Assembly (NCBI GenBank): GCA_049607205.1
Contig: JBMYWH010000010.1
Span: 1 to 64,000, forward strand
Direction: 5' to 3'
DNA from: JBELHR01 sp049607205
Lineage (GTDB): Bacteria > Bacteroidota > Bacteroidia > Flavobacteriales > Flavobacteriaceae
Length of the DNA stretch: 64,000 bases
Below are positions 1 through 8,311 of this stretch, piece after piece. The stretch's first letter is position 1; the number at the start of each line of letters is the position of its first letter. The notes below the pieces were generated by a model, which was given only the letters and a program-made list of their open reading frames with translations, made no database searches and was not told the origin of the DNA. A program made the position numbers and the translations under genes.

Positions 1-45
1 TGATTTCTTTCTAAGCACAAACATTAGCTTTTAAATTTATAAAAG

Positions 46-69
46 GCACCTCTTTGAGGTGCTTTTTTT
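46..69 (+). terminator. Rho-independent terminator of a gene left of the window
   Basis: A 7-bp perfect stem GCACCTC / GAGGTGC with a TTT loop is followed by a run of seven T. A-residues at 41-44 could give weak activity on the other strand. The gene it ends lies outside the window. Confidence 0.8.
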
Positions 70-340
70 ATGCCTTTAAATCTAATTATTCCTAGGCTAT
101 ACATTTCTCTTCAAAACACATCAATAAATGAATCACAATTAACTGAATACTTCTATAGGTACATAGTATTTATCAAGTCTTAAAGCCCTATGTAGAACTA
201 AGCTATTCCCCCTATAATATCCATCTTTCAGCTCCAATAATCTATTATCCTAAACGGGTCACCAAAGAGACTTCCGCAACAGGAGAGTGTCATCTTTAAC
301 AGCTAATTTATAGCATCGTCTATATGCCAATTATAAGCAC
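70..340. other. Intergenic stretch with no recognised feature
   Basis: This 271-base AT-rich stretch separates two terminators. All frames contain frequent stops, and I see no tRNA-like fold, repeat or strong promoter. It may be remnant sequence or hold an unrecognised small RNA, but nothing in the bases shows this. Confidence 0.5.
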
Positions 341-367
341 AAAAAAAAGCTCCATCAACGATGGAGC
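341..367 (-). terminator. Terminator of the SulP transporter gene
   Basis: On the minus strand an 8-bp perfect stem (GCTCCATC / GATGGAGC, 3-nt loop) is followed by eight T. It lies 29 bases past the SulP stop codon. Confidence 0.88.
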
Positions 368-395
368 CTCTATTAAACAATTAAAAGCTTTTCCT

Positions 396-2000
396 CTATG
401 CAAATTCCTCTGGATTTTCCACAATATGATATCTAGGGTCATCAATGGAATTTTCTATAACAGCTGCATATTTGGCATTATTTTTATTCAATAAAATCTT
501 ACATTCTTCAGAAAGGTGCTTAAGAACAATCTGCTTTCCAGCGGCTTGATATTTCTCTACTAAACTCGAAATGGCTTCTAAAGCAGAATGATCAGAAACT
601 CTTGATTCCATGAAATCTACTTCAACAGCCATAGGATCTTCATTAACTGTAAATTTTTCATTAAATCCTGAAATGGAACCAAAAAATAGTGGTCCCCAAA
701 TTTCATAAACCTTAGTGCCGTCATCCTTAAATCTTTTTCTAGCGCGAATACGTACTGCATTTTGCCATGAAAAAACCAAAGCAGAAACTACCACTCCAAT
801 CATTACAGCAACAGCTAAATCAAATACAACGGTTAAACCAGACACTAGTATAAGTACAAAAGCATCTGCCTTCGGTATTTTATTCATAATACGGAAACTT
901 GACCAAGCAAAGGTTCCAATAACTACCATAAACATAACTCCAACAAGAGCGGCAATTGGAATCATTTCAATATAAGTAGATCCGAAAAGAATAAACATTA
1001 ATAAGAATACAGCAGCTGTAATACCTGAAAGCCTTGTTCTACCACCAGATTTAATATTAATTAAGGATTGTCCAATCATTGCACAACCTCCCATTCCTCC
1101 GAAAAGACCTGTGATAATATTTGCTCCTCCTTGAGCCATACATTCTTTATTTGCATTACCACGAGTATCAGTTAAATCATCAATCAAATTAAGTGTCATT
1201 AAAGACTCTATCAATCCAATTGCCGCAAGAATAAAAGCATAAGGCATAATGAACTTAAAGGTATCAAGGTTCATTGGTATATTTGAAAAGGTTTCCAAAT
1301 GTAGGACAGGTAAACCACCTTTAAGTCCTTCTCCTCCTCCGCTACGAACAAATGATCCTACAGTAGCCACATCCATATTGCTGAAAATAACTAATCCAGA
1401 TACGACTAAAATTGCCACTAATGCTTCGGGCCATTTCTTAGTAAATTTAATTTTAGGCAACCCCCACATAATAAGCATAGTTAAGGCAACTAAGCCCACC
1501 ATTTTATACATTGCTCCTCCTTGCAACCAAACTACATCTCCACCTTCTATAGTGGTAAACATACCCAATTGAGCAACAAAAATTACAATAGCAAGTCCAT
1601 TAACAAAACCCATCATTACAGGGTGAGGAATTAAACGTACAAATTTACCAAGTTTTAAAACTCCTGCCATCATTTGAATAATTCCCATGACAATAACAGT
1701 AAAAAACAAATAATATAAACCTAAGTTTTCGCCCTCAAGCCCTCTAGCATTTCCTTCCGAAACTAAATGTACCATCACCACAGCTAGTGCCCCGGTAGCT
1801 CCAGAGATCATACCAGGTCTTCCTCCAAAGATTGAAGTTATCAATCCGACCATAAAGGCAGCGTATAAACCAACTAAAGGATCTACTCCCGCTACAAAAG
1901 CAAAGGCAACAGCTTCGGGAACCAATGCTAATGACACAGTAATACCTGAAAGTACATCATTCTTAATATTACCTGCTCTTTTTCTAATGAATTCTGTCAT
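396..2000 (-). CDS. SulP-family inorganic anion transporter with C-terminal STAS domain
   Basis: This 534-residue inner-membrane protein belongs to the SulP (SLC26-like) family, which moves sulfate, bicarbonate or other anions by proton or sodium symport. The N-terminal ~410 residues are a chain of hydrophobic helices. The start region contains the family-typical 'GITVSLALVPEAVAFA' segment, and an SGATGA loop follows near residue 65. A soluble STAS domain occupies about residues 425-525. Length is normal for bacterial members with a STAS domain. The substrate cannot be read from sequence. No carbonic anhydrase or sulfur-assimilation gene is adjacent. It is a single-gene unit with its own terminator, and its start is 58 bases from the convergent end of the NUDIX gene. 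Confidence 0.93.
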   Translation of the reverse strand: MTEFIRKRAGNIKNDVLSGITVSLALVPEAVAFAFVAGVDPLVGLYAAFMVGLITSIFGGRPGMISGATGALAVVMVHLVSEGNARGLEGENLGLYYLFFTVIVMGIIQMMAGVLKLGKFVRLIPHPVMMGFVNGLAIVIFVAQLGMFTTIEGGDVVWLQGGAMYKMVGLVALTMLIMWGLPKIKFTKKWPEALVAILVVSGLVIFSNMDVATVGSFVRSGGGEGLKGGLPVLHLETFSNIPMNLDTFKFIMPYAFILAAIGLIESLMTLNLIDDLTDTRGNANKECMAQGGANIITGLFGGMGGCAMIGQSLINIKSGGRTRLSGITAAVFLLMFILFGSTYIEMIPIAALVGVMFMVVIGTFAWSSFRIMNKIPKADAFVLILVSGLTVVFDLAVAVMIGVVVSALVFSWQNAVRIRARKRFKDDGTKVYEIWGPLFFGSISGFNEKFTVNEDPMAVEVDFMESRVSDHSALEAISSLVEKYQAAGKQIVLKHLSEECKILLNKNNAKYAAVIENSIDDPRYHIVENPEEFA

Positions 2001-2058
2001 GTGAAATTTTGTTAAATTAAGCCCGCGAAATTAGGTTAAATTCAGCGAACCACCAATA

Positions 2059-2676
2059 TTATAAATTAATTCCAGCGTCTTTTAAAACACTTTTTATATT
2101 TGCGTAGCTCGTAGGCAACTCAGCATAGATCTGATCCTTATTTAGAAAACTCACCTCCTGAATTCCTTCTTCTTCTTGTGGAATAAGATTAAACTCCCCT
2201 TTTGAATTCATAGCATACCAAGCCGTTCTTTTTACCCTCCATTTATCTTTGAAAAAATAACAATGATAAGTAAACCGAATAAAATGCTCCAATTCTAGGT
2301 TTAAATCCCCACATTCTTCAAGAACCTCTCGTAACGCTGCTTGATCAAGTGATTCACCTTTTTCTAAATGTCCTTTAGGCAAATCCCAAACTCCTAGCCT
2401 TTTAATAAACAAATATTCTAGAGCTTCATTCCTTACAAGTCCACCAGCAGCCTCTACAAAAAAGAATAGAGTACAGAATTGCTCCCATTCTTTTGCGAGA
2501 TAATCCGTCCTTATTAGAATATTTTTGAACCCTGAATTCCTCAGTCTCAAAACAATTTCTTCAGCACTTTGCCCGAAGGCCAATATCGAATCGTATTCAC
2601 GATCATAAACTGGCTCTAAATTCTCTGTAAAATCTGTAAAATTAAGCGCTATTTCATTGATAAAAACTTTGTACAT
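2059..2676 (-). CDS. NUDIX hydrolase
   Basis: This 205-residue cytoplasmic protein has a complete NUDIX box at about residues 102-124 (GHLEKGE then REVLEECG), the metal- and pyrophosphate-binding loop of enzymes that hydrolyse nucleoside diphosphates linked to another group. About 75 N-terminal residues precede the fold; their role is unknown. I chose the ATG at 2676 (MYKVFINE). A longer frame to 2748 would run deep into pyrE, and a TATCTTTG promoter element sits at 2695-2702, 18 bases upstream of this start. The substrate cannot be predicted. It is divergent from pyrE with only 7 bases between start codons. Confidence 0.88.
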   Translation of the reverse strand: MYKVFINEIALNFTDFTENLEPVYDREYDSILAFGQSAEEIVLRLRNSGFKNILIRTDYLAKEWEQFCTLFFFVEAAGGLVRNEALEYLFIKRLGVWDLPKGHLEKGESLDQAALREVLEECGDLNLELEHFIRFTYHCYFFKDKWRVKRTAWYAMNSKGEFNLIPQEEEGIQEVSFLNKDQIYAELPTSYANIKSVLKDAGINL

Positions 2677-2679
2677 TTG
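2672..2679 (+). promoter_or_regulatory. -7 promoter element for pyrE (TACATTTG)
   Basis: This is an exact match to the Bacteroidota consensus TAnnTTTG. It overlaps the NUDIX start codon and ends 4 bases before the pyrE ATG, so the transcript would be leaderless or nearly so. No TTG lies at the usual 17-23 base spacing. Confidence 0.5.
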
Positions 2680-2683
2680 CCCT

Positions 2684-3325
2684 ATGATTTTAGACAAAGA
2701 TACTGCAAATAAAACTGCCGAATTGCTTTTAGACATACAAGCAATCAAGCTAAGTCCTTCGGAACCTTTTACATGGGCTTCTGGATGGAAATCTCCTATT
2801 TATTGCGACAATAGAATTAGTTTATCTTTTCCTAGTATTCGCAACTACATCAAAACAGAGTTAGTTCATCTTATTGAAACTAAATATCCTAAACCTGATG
2901 TGATAGCAGGAGTTGCAACTGGAGCCATCGCAATAGGAATTTTAGTAGCCCAAGAGATGGGACTTCCTTTTGTATATATTCGTCCTGAAGCGAAGAAGCA
3001 CGGAAGACAAAATCAAATCGAGGGTTACTTAAAGCCAGGAAGTAAGGTTATCGTCGTAGAGGATTTGATCAGTACAGGAATGAGTTCTTTAAAAGCAGTA
3101 GAAGCACTAAAAAATGCTGATGCTAAGGTATTGGGAATGGCCGCTATATTTTCTTATGGATTTGATGTTGCTTTGCACAATTTTGAATCTAGCGGGACTA
3201 AGCTTTGGACACTTTCACAATATCAAAACTTAATCCAAGAAGCTGCTTCACAAGGATTAATTAAAGATTCTGAATTACAAACCCTAAGCGAATGGCGAGA
3301 TGCCCCTAGCACCTGGAAACAATAA
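2684..3325 (+). CDS. pyrE: Orotate phosphoribosyltransferase
   Basis: PyrE joins orotate to PRPP to give orotidine 5'-phosphate in pyrimidine synthesis. The 213-residue protein has the PRPP-binding signature VIVVEDLISTG at about residues 122-132. It also has an N-terminal FTWASGWKSPIYCDNR stretch typical of orotate-specific transferases. Start ATG 2684 (MILDKD) is preferred over 2657, which would overlap the divergent NUDIX start codon and the candidate promoter. The SRPBCC gene follows after 3 bases and is probably co-transcribed. No other pyrimidine gene is nearby. Confidence 0.95.
   Translation: MILDKDTANKTAELLLDIQAIKLSPSEPFTWASGWKSPIYCDNRISLSFPSIRNYIKTELVHLIETKYPKPDVIAGVATGAIAIGILVAQEMGLPFVYIRPEAKKHGRQNQIEGYLKPGSKVIVVEDLISTGMSSLKAVEALKNADAKVLGMAAIFSYGFDVALHNFESSGTKLWTLSQYQNLIQEAASQGLIKDSELQTLSEWRDAPSTWKQ
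2695..2702 (-). promoter_or_regulatory. -7 promoter element for the NUDIX gene (TATCTTTG)
   Basis: Exact TAnnTTTG on the minus strand, inside codons 4-7 of pyrE and 18 bases upstream of the NUDIX ATG. It faces the pyrE element at 2672-2679, so the two promoters overlap. Confidence 0.5.
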
Positions 3326-3328
3326 ACT

Positions 3329-3721
3329 ATGGAAATAAAAAGCACCCCAGTTACCGTAAATAAAAGCCCCGAAGAGCTTTTTGCCTATTTAGATAATCTT
3401 GAAAACTTCAGACATCTTATGCCTGAATCTGTTGAAAAGTTTGAAGTCGACGGAGATTCTTTTGTCTTTGGGATCAAAGGAATGCCAACTGAGATCAGGT
3501 TAATCATCAAAGAGAGGGTACCTTATACTAAGTTTGTCTTAGCTGCAGCAAGTAGTAAATTAGATTTTTCTTTAATCTCATTAATGGAATCAATAGGAGA
3601 TCAGCAATCCAAAGTTCAAGTAGTATTTGATGCGAACTTAAATCCTATGATGGCCATGATGGTAAAGAAACCATTAACTAAATTTATGGATGGACTTTCA
3701 ACTCAACTAAGTCTATTATAA
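3329..3721 (+). CDS. SRPBCC (START/Bet v1-like) family protein
   Basis: This 130-residue cytoplasmic protein starts with the strand-helix pattern of SRPBCC ligand-binding folds (ITVNKSPEELFAYLDNLENF-like opening, a membrane-free alpha/beta sandwich). No catalytic residues can be pointed to, and the ligand is unknown. It follows pyrE by 3 bases and ends in a 6-base tail-to-tail overlap with the biotin ligase gene. Similar small SRPBCC genes near pyrE are, as I recall, common in flavobacteria, but a functional link to pyrimidine synthesis is not shown. Confidence 0.75.
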   Translation: MEIKSTPVTVNKSPEELFAYLDNLENFRHLMPESVEKFEVDGDSFVFGIKGMPTEIRLIIKERVPYTKFVLAAASSKLDFSLISLMESIGDQQSKVQVVFDANLNPMMAMMVKKPLTKFMDGLSTQLSLL

Positions 3722-4447
3722 AAATATTACTTCCTTATGGTTAAAGGTGTGAACCGATTCATCTTCTTTTCTAATTAAAAGTTGATTCTTCTGATTTACA
3801 CCTTGAATCATTCCCACAAAAGGTGGTTTCCCAGGTTCTTGAAACATTGCCACCTTGTTAATTTTAAATAGGTTTTTATTGATTTTGGCCTGCCATAGTT
3901 CTACGGAAGTATCCCCCGATAGCTGTTTTAAATTAAATTCTATAGCTTCTATTAATTTTCCCAACAATTGATCCAAATCAAAATTAGCTCCTGTAATCGA
4001 CTTTAAAGAACTTGCCTTGGTATTATTGGAGAAACTTTCTTGATTCACATTAACCCCCACTCCAATCACTGCATATTTCAATCCCTGACTGGAAAATTTC
4101 GTTTCTATTAAAATACCGCATATCTTTTTGTCAGCTGACATAATGTCGTTAGGCCATTTAATACTTAAATCTTGCAAGTTTAAGGTCTCTAAACAATTAA
4201 AAAGAGCATCACTAACTGCCCAATTTATCAAAGAAAGTGCATGAGAGTTCTCCTTTAAACCCTTATAAAACATGCTAAACATCAGGTTTTCTCCGGGTTT
4301 AGACTCCCAGGTATTATCTCTTTGACCTCGTCCCATGCTCTGATAATTTGCTTGAACAACAAGATAAGAGCTCAACACCTCCTTCTCTGCCATTCTCAAC
4401 AAAAAAGAGTTGGTAGAATCGATGGCATTAAGTTTGATGATATTCAT
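3716..4447 (-). CDS. birA: Biotin--[acetyl-CoA-carboxylase] ligase (monofunctional)
   Basis: BirA activates biotin with ATP and attaches it to the carrier lysine of acetyl-CoA carboxylase and related biotin enzymes. The 243-residue protein begins directly with the catalytic domain. The biotinyl-AMP loop is seen as GRGQRDNTW near residue 39, and the KWPND motif near residue 99. It lacks the N-terminal winged-helix domain of the E. coli protein, so it should not act as the biotin-operon repressor. The C-terminal SH3-like domain is present. Its start is 73 bases from the divergent rsfS start. Confidence 0.93.
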   Translation of the reverse strand: MNIIKLNAIDSTNSFLLRMAEKEVLSSYLVVQANYQSMGRGQRDNTWESKPGENLMFSMFYKGLKENSHALSLINWAVSDALFNCLETLNLQDLSIKWPNDIMSADKKICGILIETKFSSQGLKYAVIGVGVNVNQESFSNNTKASSLKSITGANFDLDQLLGKLIEAIEFNLKQLSGDTSVELWQAKINKNLFKINKVAMFQEPGKPPFVGMIQGVNQKNQLLIRKEDESVHTFNHKEVIFL

Positions 4448-4492
4448 AGTATATTCCTAATTTAGAGATTAAGAATACTCAAAAAAAAACAA

Positions 4493-4500
4493 TAACTTTG
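4493..4500 (+). promoter_or_regulatory. -7 promoter element for the rsfS-ftsH run (TAACTTTG)
   Basis: Exact TAnnTTTG, 20 bases upstream of the rsfS ATG and at the head of a six-gene same-strand run. No TTG at the expected -33 spacing. Confidence 0.6.
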
Positions 4501-4520
4501 TTAAAATTAAAAAGAAATTA

Positions 4521-4892
4521 ATGTCCAATAAAAATAACATAAGTACAGACCAATTAATTGCTCAAATCATTGATGGTATAGACGATGTAAAAGGAGAAGA
4601 TATTCAACTTTTAGATTTACGAGATTTAGACAATACAGTATGTCAATATTTTATTGTTTGCTCAGGAAATTCCAATACACAAGTAAAAGCAATCTCAAGT
4701 TCAATTCAAAAGAAAGTAGGAAAAGAACTTCAAGAGAAAGCTTGGCATGTTGAAGGTGAACAAAGTGCAGAGTGGGTACTTGTGGATTATGTAGATGTTG
4801 TAGTTCACGTTTTCCAAAAACAAATTAGAGAATATTACGATATCGAAGGCCTATGGGGTGATGCAAAAATTACTCATATTTCAAACGACTAA
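4521..4892 (+). CDS. rsfS: Ribosomal silencing factor RsfS
   Basis: RsfS (formerly DUF143/YbeB) binds ribosomal protein uL14 on the 50S subunit and blocks subunit joining when nutrients are short. The 123-residue protein has the family core: an LDLRDL...C.YFIVCSGNS strand pair near residues 36-52 and the C-terminal YYDIEGLWGDA motif. It is the first gene of the run, 10 bases upstream of ftsH. The rsfS-ftsH pairing agrees with a shared theme of translation and membrane quality control. Confidence 0.94.
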   Translation: MSNKNNISTDQLIAQIIDGIDDVKGEDIQLLDLRDLDNTVCQYFIVCSGNSNTQVKAISSSIQKKVGKELQEKAWHVEGEQSAEWVLVDYVDVVVHVFQKQIREYYDIEGLWGDAKITHISND

Positions 4893-4902
4893 AAACCATT
4901 AA

Positions 4903-6876
4903 ATGGATAATAAAAATACCAACCCAAAAAATCCAAAAAACAAAATTCCTTCAATGAAACCTAAATTCAATTTTTATTGGATTTATGCAGGTTTGTTCAT
5001 TTTCCTAATTGGAATTAATTTCATGATGGGAACTGACAATTCAACTGAGCTTACCTCGAACCAATATGAAGAAATTTTAAAAAGTGGAGATGTAAATAAA
5101 ATTGAAGTAGTTAATGAAAAATACGCTTTAATCCATCTTAAAAAGGAGGCTGCAACTAAGGAGCAGTACAAGAAATATACTTCTTCAACTCCTTTTTTAG
5201 GCAATCAAGCTCCGGTTCTTGAATATACTTTTGGAGATTTACAAAATTTCGAAAATCAATACCAAGAGATTAAGAAAGATTATAATCTTGCTGATTTAGA
5301 TATGAAAAACAGCGAGCATAGTGATATTTCAGAATATATATTTAGCTTTCTTCCATTCTTACTGATAATAGGATTATGGATCTTCTTCATGCGCCGCATG
5401 TCAGGAGGAGGTGGAGCCGGTGGAGGTCAAATTTTTTCTATAGGAAAATCTAAGGCTAAATTATTTGATCAAGAAGGTCAAGTAAAAACTACCTTTAAAG
5501 ATGTAGCCGGATTAGAAGGCGCTAAAGAAGAAGTCCAAGAAATTGTAGATTTCCTTAAAAAACCACAAAAATATACAGCTTTAGGAGGGAAAATTCCCAA
5601 GGGAGCCTTACTAGTAGGACCTCCAGGAACAGGAAAGACTTTGTTAGCTAAAGCGGTTGCAGGTGAAGCTAATGTACCTTTCTTTTCATTGTCGGGATCT
5701 GATTTCGTAGAGATGTTTGTGGGAGTTGGAGCTTCCAGAGTACGTGATCTTTTCAAGCAAGCACAGCAAAAGTCACCTTCTATTATATTTATTGACGAAA
5801 TCGACGCTATTGGTCGTGCTCGTGGAAAAAACAATATGACTGGTGGAAATGATGAGAGAGAAAACACGCTAAATCAACTGTTGACAGAAATGGATGGTTT
5901 CGGTACGGACACCAACGTAATTGTAATGGCAGCTACCAACCGTGCTGATGTTTTAGATAAGGCTTTGTTGAGACCAGGGCGATTTGACCGACAAATTTAT
6001 GTGGATCTTCCAGATTTGAATGAAAGAAAGCAGATTTTTGAGGTTCATATGAAGAGATTGAAACTCGGAGAAAATGTGGATGTAGAATTTTTATCTCAAC
6101 AAACTCCTGGATTCTCTGGAGCGGATATTGCAAACCTTTGTAATGAAGCTGCACTTATCGCTGCAAGACACGGAAAAAAGAAAATTGAAAAACAAGATTT
6201 CTTAGATGCTGTAGACCGTATCATTGGAGGACTAGAGAAAAAAAATAAAATCATCTCTCCTAAAGAGAAAAAAACTATAGCTTATCACGAAGCAGGTCAT
6301 GCTACAGCGAGTTGGATGTTAGAACATGCTTCTCCTCTAGTCAAGGTTACTATAGTTCCACGAGGTCAATCCTTAGGAGCTGCATGGTATTTGCCAGAAG
6401 AAAGAGCCATAGTTCAAACAGAGCAAATGCTTGATGAAATGTGTGCTACACTAGCTGGAAGAGCTGCAGAAGACATCATGTTCGGAAAGGTATCAACCGG
6501 TGCTTTAAATGACTTGGAAAAAGTTACCAGACAAGCTAAAGCAATTGTAACCATTTATGGTCTTAATGACAAAATTGGGAATCTAACTTATTATGATTCT
6601 TCAGGACAGAATGAAAATGGTTTCACCAAACCATATAGTGAGCAAACAGCCCAAGTCATTGATAAAGAAATTTCAAAAATAATTGAAAGCCAATATGTAA
6701 GAGCTAAAGAAATCCTTAGTCAGCACAAGGATAAGCTTGTAGAATTAGCGGAACAATTATTGACAAATGAGGTTATTTTCAAAGAAGATTTAGTTAAAAT
6801 CTTTGGTGAAAGACCTTTTCAGCAAAAGAAAGACACAAACCCAGTTGAGGAAAATAATAAAGAAGGAGAAGAATAA
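4903..6876 (+). CDS. ftsH: ATP-dependent zinc metalloprotease FtsH
   Basis: FtsH is the membrane-anchored AAA+ protease that degrades unassembled membrane proteins and short-lived regulators. The 657-residue protein has two transmembrane segments (about 25-43 and 146-163) flanking a periplasmic domain. Walker A GPPGTGKT is at 239-246, Walker B IDEID is near 297, and the second region of homology has arginine-finger sequence LRPGRFDRQ. The zinc-protease motif HEAGH is at 462-466. A glycine-rich linker follows the second membrane helix. The LUD gene begins immediately after the stop codon, indicating tight coupling. Confidence 0.97.
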   Translation: MDNKNTNPKNPKNKIPSMKPKFNFYWIYAGLFIFLIGINFMMGTDNSTELTSNQYEEILKSGDVNKIEVVNEKYALIHLKKEAATKEQYKKYTSSTPFLGNQAPVLEYTFGDLQNFENQYQEIKKDYNLADLDMKNSEHSDISEYIFSFLPFLLIIGLWIFFMRRMSGGGGAGGGQIFSIGKSKAKLFDQEGQVKTTFKDVAGLEGAKEEVQEIVDFLKKPQKYTALGGKIPKGALLVGPPGTGKTLLAKAVAGEANVPFFSLSGSDFVEMFVGVGASRVRDLFKQAQQKSPSIIFIDEIDAIGRARGKNNMTGGNDERENTLNQLLTEMDGFGTDTNVIVMAATNRADVLDKALLRPGRFDRQIYVDLPDLNERKQIFEVHMKRLKLGENVDVEFLSQQTPGFSGADIANLCNEAALIAARHGKKKIEKQDFLDAVDRIIGGLEKKNKIISPKEKKTIAYHEAGHATASWMLEHASPLVKVTIVPRGQSLGAAWYLPEERAIVQTEQMLDEMCATLAGRAAEDIMFGKVSTGALNDLEKVTRQAKAIVTIYGLNDKIGNLTYYDSSGQNENGFTKPYSEQTAQVIDKEISKIIESQYVRAKEILSQHKDKLVELAEQLLTNEVIFKEDLVKIFGERPFQQKKDTNPVEENNKEGEE

Positions 6877-7473
6877 ATGAATTTTTTCAAACGTCTTTTT
6901 AATTCAAATCAGGATAAAACTGAAAAAGAAACACCCCAAGAACAAAACTTGGGGTCTCTTTCTTTAGAGGAGAGTTTTGTTCATCAGTTTGTCTCAAAAG
7001 GGGGTAAATTTCTATACTGTTCTAATACAGAAGAACTCGATAAGCAATTTCTGAACATCGCTAAAGAAAATAATTGGACAGATTTTGAATATTATAAATC
7101 CAACCCATTAGAAGACTCACATATTCAATCAAGCTTACCTATAGAATCTAAACAAGGATCTGCTGTATTTATCAGTGCTTGTGAATATTTAATTTCTAAT
7201 GATGGTACCATACTTCTGAGTTCCAACCAAATTGGAGAACAGAAAATAATTAATTTACCGGAAAACTTCATCCTTATAGCCAGAACCAGTCAAATTGTCA
7301 AAGACAAACGCGACGCACTTCACGGCATAAACTGGGGCTCTCAAACAGTAAAACCAACCAATATTTCTACCATAAAATACTTCGATCTAAACATTAAGTC
7401 TGATGATATTTTAAAGAATTATGGTAACAGTAATTCTAAAAACCTATATTTGCTCTTACTTGAAGACCTTTAA
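6877..7473 (+). CDS. LUD-domain (LutC/YkgG-like) protein
   Basis: This 198-residue protein fits the LUD (DUF162) family. The segment around residues 90-150, with a GTILLSS strand and a PENFILIARTSQIV strand, matches the core of LutC-like proteins, whose relatives belong to lactate utilisation complexes. No lutA or lutB is adjacent, so a lactate role is not supported. The N-terminus (residues 1-35) is charged and low complexity. The gene abuts ftsH with no gap and is followed by cdsA after 3 bases. Function is unknown; a link to membrane biogenesis is only contextual. Confidence 0.7.
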   Translation: MNFFKRLFNSNQDKTEKETPQEQNLGSLSLEESFVHQFVSKGGKFLYCSNTEELDKQFLNIAKENNWTDFEYYKSNPLEDSHIQSSLPIESKQGSAVFISACEYLISNDGTILLSSNQIGEQKIINLPENFILIARTSQIVKDKRDALHGINWGSQTVKPTNISTIKYFDLNIKSDDILKNYGNSNSKNLYLLLLEDL

Positions 7474-7476
7474 GAA

Positions 7477-8310
7477 ATGAGCAAACTTTTAACGCGTGCA
7501 GTATCAGGACTTTTATTCGCCTTGATCACAATTTCATGTATTTTATATAATCAATTCAGTGCAGCTATCTATTTATTTGCGTTGATGCTTTTATGTCTTA
7601 AAGAATTCAAAAGACTTCTGGGTTATAATAGTTTTGTTCCCTATTTAATATCCATACTTCTATTTCTTCTAAATTTTGAGGGCAATACCCATTTTTTTAA
7701 CATGGGAAAAAACATTGAAAAGTTAATCTATGCGGGCTTACTAGCCCTTACTTTAATTGAAATTTTAAGAATATTCATCAAGGTACCTAAATCAGATCAG
7801 GTAGACAATATCAAAGATTTTGTTCTAAGCATAGCCTATATTCCAATTCCATTCATGCTCGCTTATCAAATTGGATTCATTGAATTTCATGATACTACAT
7901 ATTCTCCAACACTGATACTTCTAGTATTCTTCATGTTGTGGTCAAATGATTCATTTGCATTTTTGATTGGAAAAAACATTGGAAAAACACCTTTAGCACC
8001 TAAAGTATCTCCAAAAAAAACAATTGAAGGATTTGCAGGAGGCGTATTCTCCACAATAGCTATTGCTTTAATTCTATCTTTATGGTTCTTGAAAGATGAA
8101 AACTTTAATATCTTTGCATGGATTGGACTCGCTCTAATTGTCAGTATATCAGGAGTAATTGGAGATCTAATCGAATCGTATTTTAAGAGGAGAGCCGGGG
8201 TGAAAGATAGTGGGAATAGCATCCCAGGTCATGGAGGTTTTCTAGATCGTCTAGATAGCTTTATCTTTGCAACACCATTTGTTTATTTATATTTAACTTT
8301 TATATTTTAA
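7477..8310 (+). CDS. cdsA: Phosphatidate cytidylyltransferase (CDP-diglyceride synthase)
   Basis: CdsA makes CDP-diacylglycerol from phosphatidate and CTP, the precursor of all bacterial phospholipids. The 277-residue integral membrane protein has about seven to eight hydrophobic segments. The full C-terminal CDP-diglyceride synthase signature spans about 236-262 (S-x-F-K-R, V-K-D-S, P-G-H-G-G, L-D-R-L-D). The next gene, psd, begins one base after its stop, so two steps of phosphatidylethanolamine synthesis are side by side. The intervening phosphatidylserine synthase is not in the window. Confidence 0.95.
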   Translation: MSKLLTRAVSGLLFALITISCILYNQFSAAIYLFALMLLCLKEFKRLLGYNSFVPYLISILLFLLNFEGNTHFFNMGKNIEKLIYAGLLALTLIEILRIFIKVPKSDQVDNIKDFVLSIAYIPIPFMLAYQIGFIEFHDTTYSPTLILLVFFMLWSNDSFAFLIGKNIGKTPLAPKVSPKKTIEGFAGGVFSTIAIALILSLWFLKDENFNIFAWIGLALIVSISGVIGDLIESYFKRRAGVKDSGNSIPGHGGFLDRLDSFIFATPFVYLYLTFIF

Positions 8311-8311
8311 T

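Noticed and set aside
715..1572. Open frames on the plus strand opposite the SulP gene
   Set aside because: They are antisense to a clear transporter gene, have no family resemblance and no promoter; they are by-products of its codon use.
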